From: Bacteroidota bacterium
Lineage (GTDB): Bacteria > Bacteroidota > Bacteroidia > Chitinophagales > Saprospiraceae
Direction: 5' to 3'
Assembly: GCA_024743405.1 (NCBI GenBank)
Contig: JANSWP010000065.1
Coordinates: 1 to 41,086 of the forward strand
Length of the DNA: 41,086 nucleotides
Translations under genes and position numbers: made by a program
In this document: in pieces, positions 36,211 to 41,086 of the stretch
How the letters are laid out: each line of letters begins with the position of its first letter
Position numbering within the stretch: position 1 is the stretch's first letter
Notes under the pieces: model-generated
What the model was told of the DNA's origin: nothing
The model's database searches: none
Seen by the model: the letters and a program-made list of their open reading frames with translations, nothing else

Positions 36211-36528
36211 GTGAATAACCTATTCTTAGCTGACCAAATAAATATCGATCATGGCAGCACCTACGCTGTAGTCGTCGGCATCTCCAACTACCAGGATGAG
36301 ATTCAAATCGATTCCACTTACATGTATGCCTACTACAACATGGCTTCCCTGAATAGCCTTAAAAACCAATCAGACTTAGCCTTTGATTACCTAGAAAAGG
36401 CGCTAATAAACGGATATAAAAATTATGATTGGATGCAGGAGGATGCTGACCTTTTCTCTTTGCGGGAGGAAAAAGAGCGGTGGTAGGTGCTGATGAAAAA
36501 ATATTTTCCGGAGAAGGTGAAAGATTAA
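36211..36528 (+). pseudogene. Collapsed caspase (C14)-TPR protein remnant
   Basis: The frame starts (GTG 36211) with STYAVVVGISNYQDE, the opening strand of Bacteroidota peptidase C14 caspase-like domains. It then passes directly into DSTYMYAYYNMASLNSLKNQ...FDYLEKALINGYKNYDWMQED, a C-terminal TPR of the kind found at the end of such proteins. The catalytic His and Cys and several hundred residues are missing, so there is a large in-frame internal deletion. TAG at 36484 then interrupts the end, after which the same frame continues VLMKKYFPEKVKD and stops at 36528, exactly the expected tail. A nonsense mutation therefore adds to the deletion. Not expected to be functional. Confidence 0.75.
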
Positions 36529-36600
36529 ATGGAATGAGTGTTTAAGAGTAACCGGTGAATCAATTCACAGCTTCTTAGGCAATCAACAAAAAGGCAGTTA

Positions 36601-36924
36601 GGGAGGAGGAAAAATATAACCTACCCATTTTACTTGTTATTTTTCCTTTATGCATCGTTAAGAATACTCGCCATACCTATGGGTATGTCTGTGTTTTTTG
36701 CCTCGTCGAAAGAAAAATTAACTTCCTGAAATTTGGTTAGGTTATTAGACTTGTTCGGAAATAAGAATTGGATATATGAAAATTAGATTTTTTTCTCAGA
36801 CGAGGCTCATTTTGAGTTTCGTACCCGTAGGTACGGGAGGAAAAATAGCCGAAGTAGGAGGCGAAAAGATTTTTTCATATGCTAATTTATTATTTCTGAA
36901 CAAGTCTATTTATTTCCTCCTCCC
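36601..36924 (+). repeat. Palindromic intergenic repeat, family 1, copy 4 (interrupted)
   Basis: Arms GGGAGGAGGAAAAATATAAC and TTTATTTCCTCCTCCC; core ATACC-TATG-GGTAT. Nearly identical to copy 2 up to 36746, then interrupted by a 161-bp element and resumed at 36908. Confidence 0.88.
36747..36907 (-). repeat. Palindromic element nested inside family-1 copy 4
   Basis: 161 bp with terminal inverted repeats AGACTTGTTCGGAAATAA and TTATTTCTGAACAAGTCT, flanked by ATT on both sides (36744-36746 and 36908-36910); the uninterrupted copy has a single ATT there. Read on the minus strand the centre is GTACC-TACG-GGTAC followed by GCCTCGTCT, the same layout as the core of the host element. Confidence 0.85.
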
Positions 36925-37047
36925 TAGGAAGATAAGGTGGAATTATTTAACTTATTGGGGGTTATTTATTAGTGTGTATATTTACAATGATCCCGCTACT
37001 AGCAGTAGAATATGTGTTACTGTTTTATGAATTAAAGTAATTGTTTG

Positions 37048-37527
37048 ATGGATGAACTGATGCTACTTACGGATGGAAGTGTAAATACTAAGTCAAATAT
37101 TGGATATGGGGCTTACCTCGCTGTATTTGAAGGAGGACTTTCGTTGGATTCGTTGAGACCACGCGTGAAAGTGAAACGATTTGAGCATACGTCTTCAACA
37201 AAACTGGAATTGCAGACCTTATTATGGGCGCTAAGTGATATTCAAACATTGGGGCGTAAGATTATTGTGTTTACGGATTCTCAAAACATTATTGGGTTAC
37301 AGGGAAGACGTGCTAGTCTTGAGCAAAATGATTATCGTTCTAAGAATAATAAGCGCCTCAATAATTATGATTTGTATCAGGAATTTTACAGAATAATTGA
37401 TCACTTAGATTGTGAATTAGTTAAAGTGCGTGGACATCAGGTATCAAATCAAAAAGGTGATATTGATAGACTTTTTACACTTGTAGATCGAGCCTCAAGG
37501 AATGCGCTGAGAGAAGATAATCAGTGA
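37048..37527 (+). CDS. RNase H-like protein
   Basis: 159 aa, cytosolic. The RNase H fold shows LLTDGSVNTKSNIGYGAYL (Asp8 or 9), LELQTLLWALSDI (Glu), IIVFTDSQNIIGL (Asp) and a C-terminal LVKVRGHQV plus LVDRASRNALR (His and Asp), so all four catalytic acids appear to be kept. It cleaves the RNA strand of RNA-DNA hybrids or a related substrate. ATG 37048 is preferred to the TTG one codon upstream. It lies between repeat clusters with no partner gene; a housekeeping rnhA elsewhere is likely, so this could be an accessory copy. Confidence 0.8.
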   Translation: MDELMLLTDGSVNTKSNIGYGAYLAVFEGGLSLDSLRPRVKVKRFEHTSSTKLELQTLLWALSDIQTLGRKIIVFTDSQNIIGLQGRRASLEQNDYRSKNNKRLNNYDLYQEFYRIIDHLDCELVKVRGHQVSNQKGDIDRLFTLVDRASRNALREDNQ

Positions 37528-37609
37528 CTTAACTTTAAAGCTAAATCAGTACACTTTATGTTGCACTTAAATACTGCGACATCGCGCCAAAGGCGCCCGT
37601 TACAGTAGA

Positions 37610-37699
37610 GGACTCCCCTCCATGTCTCATTTTACTGGAGCGAGCCACTTTGAGGCAATGCTCCAGTAATCTATAACTTGATTTTGTCCAAGCACTTAC
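37610..37699 (-). repeat. Inverted-repeat element, family D, copy 2 (truncated)
   Basis: Reverse-strand counterpart of 29398-29510. It shares GGACTCCCCTCC, the CTGGAGC hairpin and the CTTGATTTTGTCCAAG end. The arm at the left side (37540-37609) is not recognisable, so the copy is incomplete. Confidence 0.7.
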
Positions 37700-37702
37700 T
37701 TA

Positions 37703-37863
37703 GGGAGCAGGAAATAAATAAGGTACCCAAATTTTGCACAGCTATTTTTTCTTCAGTGTAGGCAAAAAACATAGACATACTCATAGGTATGGCGAGTATT
37801 TTTAACGAAAAATGAAGGAAAAAGAGCAAGTGAGATGGGTAGGTTATTTATTTCCTGCTCCCT
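37703..37863 (-). repeat. Palindromic intergenic repeat, family 1, copy 5 (inverted)
   Basis: 161 bp with arms GGGAGCAGGAAATAAATAAG and TTATTTATTTCCTGCTCCC. The core reads on the minus strand GTTAAAAATACTCGCC, ATACC-TATG-AGTAT. The outer arm carries CAGG where others have TTGG or GAGG, with the complementary change at the other end. Confidence 0.9.
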
Positions 37864-38000
37864 AACCTGGCGCAGCCAGTACCACAGGGGTCAGGAGTCA
37901 GGCGGCGGGTATGAGGATTTTTCTGACACCTGAACGAAAATTTTAATTTTTGACCTGACATTTGACACCTGATTCTGAAAGGTTTTAAAGTTTTTTTTGC
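37843..38000 (+). repeat. Direct repeat, family E, copy 2
   Basis: Matches 33122-33270 from the right arm of the family-1 copy through CCTGGCGCAGCCAGTA and two TGACACCTGA boxes to CTGATTCTGAAAGG. The overlap with the family-1 arm shows that the duplicated unit began inside a family-1 element. Confidence 0.75.
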
Positions 38001-38208
38001 CACAATAATGCAAGAAATAACTTGAAAGAAACTAAGGTGATTGAAGTTAGGAGTCAGAGAATTCTTTTTGTGTTAGTGTACCGGCGGTTTTAAAGAACAG
38101 ATTTCACCAACTAGGGAATCTGATATTAAGCGAATTAGCCGACTAAAATTCATTTAATGTTCAATTTTAGATGAACTATTTTTAAAATTTACCATTTAGA
38201 CATATTCT

Positions 38209-38216
38209 TAGTTTTG
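38209..38216 (+). promoter_or_regulatory. Candidate promoter -7 box of the kelch protein gene
   Basis: TAGTTTTG matches TAnnTTTG exactly, 23 bp upstream of the ATG. No clear TTG element at the expected distance. Confidence 0.4.
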
Positions 38217-38238
38217 AATTCAATATTAAAAAATAACA

Positions 38239-40149
38239 ATGAATTTTATAAAATTAATTTTGACTATTGTACCATTTATTATTTGTTCGGTCTCCCTACA
38301 AGCCCAAATGTGGGAAGAAATTGGAACTACCCCTTTTTACATCCATCATACCAATGGATTTGGATATGAAGGTAAGGGTTATGCAATTCAAGGAGATTCT
38401 GACATTCTATGGGAGTATAACCCTGATATAGATACTTGGACTCAAATAGGGACTTTCCCAGGGGGAGCAAGAGGTTTAGCCATTGGCGATGAATGGGATG
38501 GAAAATATTATTATGGATTTGGTGTTAATCTCTCGACTGGGAATTACCTAAATGATTTATGGGTATTTGACCCAGCTGACCTGACTTTTACAGAATTACC
38601 TTCGTGCCCAGGTGTTGGTAGAACGCACCCAGCATTAATTGCATATCAAGATAAAATCTTTGTTGGGACAGGAAGTACAGGTAATGGTGACATTAATGAT
38701 TGGTGGGAATATGATATGCTAACGCAAGAATGGAGTCAAAAACCCAATATGCCAGGAGGACCAAGACATCATCCTTTTTTCTTTGAGTCAGGTGACTATG
38801 TCTATGCAGGTGGAGGGCATGTTGACAATTGGATGCAATACGACCCTTTTAATGAAACATGGACGGCAATAGATAATGCCCCTGCAGGAAGAGTGGCAGG
38901 AACACAATTGAGTTATCAAGGAAAAGGATTGCTTGTTGCAGGAGATGATGCCTCTCATAACCATATCCCAACAGGAGAAACTTTCATGATGTATGACCCT
39001 ACCGTTGGTGAGTGGGAATATCTTCCTTCTCTACCAGATGGTAGTCGATGGGCTTGTTCTTCCTTTATCATCGACGATATATTATACTTTTTCGGTGGAT
39101 ATTCTTATACCATTTCTAACGATGTGTCTATGTGGAAATTTGATTTATCTAATCTGGATTGTTTATCCCCATCCAACTTAAATGTGACTAGTGTCGAAGA
39201 GACTTCAGCGGTGTTGTTTTGGGAAGCTAACCAATCTGCGATTTCGGATACATTAAAATGGAGAATGGCTGGCTCGCCTGATTGGAATATAGTGGCAGGG
39301 GCAAATCCTTTTTATCAAGTAACCGATTTGGAATTCTGTCAGCAATATGAATTTCAAGTAGTTTCTGTTTGCTCCACGGCAATCTCTGATTCTCAAATTT
39401 TTTCATTTTATACAAAAGGATGTGGTTCTTGTATTGATTTAGAATTCTGTTCAGTTTATGATGATTTTGAGGGCAACGATGTATACATTGATAGGGTTGA
39501 AATCAATGATTACACAAACCAATCTGGAAGTGATTTGGGATATGGTAGTTATGCTCTCCCTGACGCACAATCTGTAAATATTGGTGAAACTTTCAGCTTA
39601 ACTGTAGAAACGGTCACTACTAATTTTAATCCTGATTTAGAAGTTTGGATAGATTTTAATGGGGATGGTAATTTTGGGAACGATGAAAAAGTATTGGAAG
39701 TAGATTCTCCAGGGGAAACCTTTACCACAGACATTCTTGTTCCGATCACAGCAGAAGTGGGTGTCAGTAGAATGAGAATTGTTTATGCAAGAGTATTTGG
39801 TTCAACAAGTCCATGTGACGATAATTCAACGGTATTTGATGGAGAGGCAGAAGATTATTGTCTCCAAATTACAGATGTAACCAATACGGATAATCCTTTT
39901 AAATCAGATAAAATTAGTATCACAGCCTATCCAACTCCTTTTGAGGATGTTATTAATTTACAAACGGATTTACCCCTAAATGTGGAATACAACGTTCGAA
40001 TCCTAAATGTTATGGGCGAAACTTTGCATCAGTTAGATGATTTTTATTTAGATGAGGCAATTGATTTATCCATGCTAAACTCATCTGGTTTGTATTTTTT
40101 AATTCTTGAAAATGAGGTTTCTTCTTTTTCGATAAAATTGATAAAGTAA
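38239..40149 (+). CDS. Kelch-repeat, FnIII and GEVED domain T9SS type-A surface protein
   Basis: 636 aa. Signal peptide 1-22 (cut after LQAQ). Residues ~23-300 are kelch-type blades with repeated W-x-(Y/F)-(N/D)-P..W patterns (LWEYNPDIDTWTQIG, MMYDPTVGEWEYLP, MWKFDLSNLDC). An FnIII-like domain covers ~305-395, a GEVED beta-sandwich ~410-545 (EVWIDFNGDGNFGNDE, with an acidic GEAEDYCL end) and a T9SS type-A sorting domain ~555-636 (ITAYPTPFEDVINLQTD, NSSGLYFLIL). Likely a secreted or surface-attached binding protein; ligand unknown. ATG 38239 directly starts the signal peptide. Confidence 0.87.
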   Translation: MNFIKLILTIVPFIICSVSLQAQMWEEIGTTPFYIHHTNGFGYEGKGYAIQGDSDILWEYNPDIDTWTQIGTFPGGARGLAIGDEWDGKYYYGFGVNLSTGNYLNDLWVFDPADLTFTELPSCPGVGRTHPALIAYQDKIFVGTGSTGNGDINDWWEYDMLTQEWSQKPNMPGGPRHHPFFFESGDYVYAGGGHVDNWMQYDPFNETWTAIDNAPAGRVAGTQLSYQGKGLLVAGDDASHNHIPTGETFMMYDPTVGEWEYLPSLPDGSRWACSSFIIDDILYFFGGYSYTISNDVSMWKFDLSNLDCLSPSNLNVTSVEETSAVLFWEANQSAISDTLKWRMAGSPDWNIVAGANPFYQVTDLEFCQQYEFQVVSVCSTAISDSQIFSFYTKGCGSCIDLEFCSVYDDFEGNDVYIDRVEINDYTNQSGSDLGYGSYALPDAQSVNIGETFSLTVETVTTNFNPDLEVWIDFNGDGNFGNDEKVLEVDSPGETFTTDILVPITAEVGVSRMRIVYARVFGSTSPCDDNSTVFDGEAEDYCLQITDVTNTDNPFKSDKISITAYPTPFEDVINLQTDLPLNVEYNVRILNVMGETLHQLDDFYLDEAIDLSMLNSSGLYFLILENEVSSFSIKLIK

Positions 40150-40473
40150 TACTACTTTGTCACTTTGAAGTATTCTCGGGAATATTTGAAAATTTCTTTC
40201 TTTAAATAATGTACTTTTTGGCATTCGTGAAACTTTTGCTAGGAGGCAAAAAAGGAATGGAAAAACTATGAAAAAAGTCTAGTTTTTTTAATCTGCTCCG
40301 CATAAACAAACGGCTGCCCTCCAAATTAGGCGTGTTCCTGTACTTATTTCCACCAAAGGGACAACGTAGTAGTAAGTGCCTTTAGAAAATTAGTGTCTTT
40401 CAACGTCATAACGCATGCAACGTGTTGAAAATGAACTATTTGTGTTGCTTTGAAACAGCTTTTTAGAATAAAT
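40150..40473. other. Intergenic region after the kelch protein gene
   Basis: No convincing gene; a 62-codon minus-strand frame at 40344-40532 crosses the terminator and the IS end and is judged chance. No recognised repeat. Confidence 0.4.
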
Positions 40474-40507
40474 AAAAAGGACTGTGGTTGATTCCACAGT
40501 CCTTTTT
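40474..40507. terminator. Rho-independent terminator beside the IS256 end
   Basis: AAAAAGGACTGTGG (40474-40487), loop TTGATT, CCACAGTCCTTTTT (40494-40507): a perfect 14-bp stem with A and T runs, bidirectional in form. The IS256-family end starts on the next base. Confidence 0.8.
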
Positions 40508-40761
40508 GAGACTGTTCATTAAACTGTGTCACCTAAATTTTTTGAATTATGTTGGAGGTTCAAACAGACACAGTTATGAATTCACGAAAAAAGGGATCTA
40601 AGCATTCCGAATTTGATTGGACTGACTTTGAAAAAGAGGCAATTGATCGGCTTCAAAAAGGGGATAAATTTGGTGGTAAAGACGGGATTCTTGCACCGAT
40701 GATAAAACGCTTATTGGAAGCGAGTTTGGAAGGTGAATTAGACTATCATTTATCAGAAGAT
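40508..40761 (+). mobile_element. IS256-family element, left part only
   Basis: Begins GAGACTGTTCATTAAACTG (likely terminal inverted repeat, 40508-40532) and carries the start of a mutator-type transposase. It is cut at about 40761 by an IS21-family element. The rest may lie beyond that element, outside the window. Confidence 0.7.
40549..40761 (+). pseudogene. IS256-family (mutator-type) transposase, N-terminal fragment
   Basis: 71 native residues from ATG 40549: DWTDFEKEAIDRLQKG, DGILAPMIKRLLEASLEGEL and YHLSED are the conserved N-terminal part of IS256-type DDE transposases. After LSED the reading runs into IS21 terminal repeats and stops eight codons later (TAG at 40786-40788). The catalytic domain is missing, so it is inactive as it stands. 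Confidence 0.82.
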
Positions 40762-40762
40762 A

Positions 40763-40854
40763 TATCGGTGAAACCGTGCCACTCTTAGCGGAGGAAACCA
40801 TGCCAGTTGTATCGGTTTAAACTGTGCCACACATATCGGTTTAAAGTATGCCAC
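40763..40854 (+). repeat. IS21 left-end multiple terminal repeats
   Basis: Units TATCGGTGAAACCGTGCCAC (40763-40782), TATCGGTTTAAACTGTGCCA plus C (40810-40830) and TATCGGTTTAAAGTATGCCA plus C (40834-40854). The last two are spaced 24 bp; a degenerate unit lies between. Such arrays are transposase-binding sites in IS21-family ends. Confidence 0.75.
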
Positions 40855-40922
40855 TAGATTATGTTATGAAGATGAATAATTCAGGTTTCTAGAATAGCCA
40901 ATGGTATTTAATTGAATACCGA

Positions 40923-40948
40923 ATTTTGTGTTATACAAAACACAAAAT
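40923..40948. promoter_or_regulatory. Palindrome in the istA leader
   Basis: ATTTTGTGTT - ATACAA - AACACAAAAT, a perfect 10-bp inverted repeat ending 2 bp before the istA start codon. It could act as an operator or fold over the initiation region and limit transposase translation. Confidence 0.5.
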
Positions 40949-40950
40949 AC

Positions 40951-41086
40951 ATGGCCAATAAAAGAATAGAAATCATGGATTTAAAGCAAATGTTACAACT
41001 CAAAGTAGCAGGAAAAAGTAATCGGATTATTGGCGAATTATTGGGTCGTTCTCGCAATACAGTAAACGACTATATTAAAGTTTTTA
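40951..41086 (+). CDS. istA: IS21-family transposase IstA, N-terminal part (partial)
   Basis: 45 residues seen. MANKRIEIMDLKQMLQLKVA followed by GKSNRIIGELLGRSRNTVNDYI is the N-terminal helix-turn-helix of IS21-type IstA, which binds the terminal repeats. The DDE catalytic core is beyond the window. ATG 40951 directly follows the palindrome at 40923-40948. Identification is good for the family. Confidence 0.85.
   Translation, partial: MANKRIEIMDLKQMLQLKVAGKSNRIIGELLGRSRNTVNDYIKVF

Larger units (their letters stand above)
37528..38238. other. Repeat-dense intergenic region
   Basis: No gene. From left to right: a GCGCC-aaa-GGCGC hairpin (37584-37596), a family-D copy (reverse), a family-1 copy (reverse), a family-E copy, about 200 bp without recognised features, and a promoter box at 38209-38216. 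Confidence 0.6.
40762..41086 (+). mobile_element. IS21-family insertion sequence, left part (runs off window)
   Basis: Starts inside the IS256-type gene near 40762, with terminal direct repeats at 40763-40854, a leader with a palindrome, and an istA-like gene from 40951. The right end, istB and the target duplication lie outside the window. Confidence 0.78.

Noticed and set aside
36776-37030. 84-codon plus-strand frame
   Set aside because: Most of it lies in the nested palindrome and the right arm of family-1 copy 4; composition reflects the repeat, not a protein.
36600-38000. CRISPR array
   Set aside because: Repeats are long palindromes of different families with irregular spacing, not short regularly spaced repeats, and no cas gene is present.
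40344-40532. 62-codon minus-strand frame
   Set aside because: It crosses the terminator stem and the IS256 end, so it cannot be an old native gene, and no family is recognised.

Overview
The window looks like an AT-rich chromosomal segment from a gliding or surface-adhering member of the Bacteroidota, most like Saprospiraceae. Evidence: a PorP/SprF-type outer-membrane protein, four secreted proteins with type IX secretion system (T9SS) C-terminal sorting domains (type B and type A), promoter boxes of the Bacteroidota form TAnnTTTG, a SusC-like TonB receptor with an N-terminal carboxypeptidase-regulatory-like domain, and many TTG/GTG starts with poor Shine-Dalgarno sites. No rRNA, tRNA or CRISPR array was found.

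Layout. 1-494: C-terminal end of a HerA-like (DUF853) ATPase. 1105-12950: surface-adhesin locus with a PorP/SprF protein, a 1,883-aa type-B T9SS protein carrying five cohesin-like modules, a 1,304-aa type-A T9SS protein carrying dockerin-like repeats plus its own cohesin-like module, and a 165-aa unknown. 13045-16730: two minus-strand genes of unknown role flanking 1.3 kb without an ORF, which contains a consensus promoter, a strong three-way-junction-like stem and two terminators, so probably an unannotated RNA gene. 17229-20058: ECF sigma factor, anti-sigma factor, membrane-anchored Spy/CpxP-like protein and a T9SS-exported LTxxQ protein, probably one envelope or metal stress operon. 20627-25989: truA, a sulfatase lipoprotein and an FtsX/MacB-type permease. 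26315-29396: DtxR/MntR-type repressor divergent from a TonB-dependent receptor, with a palindromic operator between them. 29672-34693: GH20 hexosaminidase, DUF1295 membrane protein and an AlaDH/PNT-family enzyme resembling N5-(carboxyethyl)ornithine synthase. 34798-38238: decayed, repeat-rich stretch with a frameshifted coiled-coil/SUMF1 gene, a collapsed caspase-TPR remnant, an RNase H-like gene and clusters of palindromic repeats. 38239-40149: a kelch/FnIII/GEVED T9SS protein. 40508-41086: an IS256-family element cut by an IS21-family element that runs off the window.

The most unusual signal is a superfamily of about 160-bp intergenic palindromes, with eight members in 41 kb. They share a core hairpin of the form ATACC-tetraloop-GGTAT and a GTTAAAAA/TTTTTTGCCTC box. 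Their terminal arms differ between copies but remain complementary within each copy (compensatory changes), and one member is inserted inside another with a 3-bp target duplication. This points to selection on a folded RNA or single-stranded DNA form, and to mobility. No transposase that clearly belongs to them is in the window.
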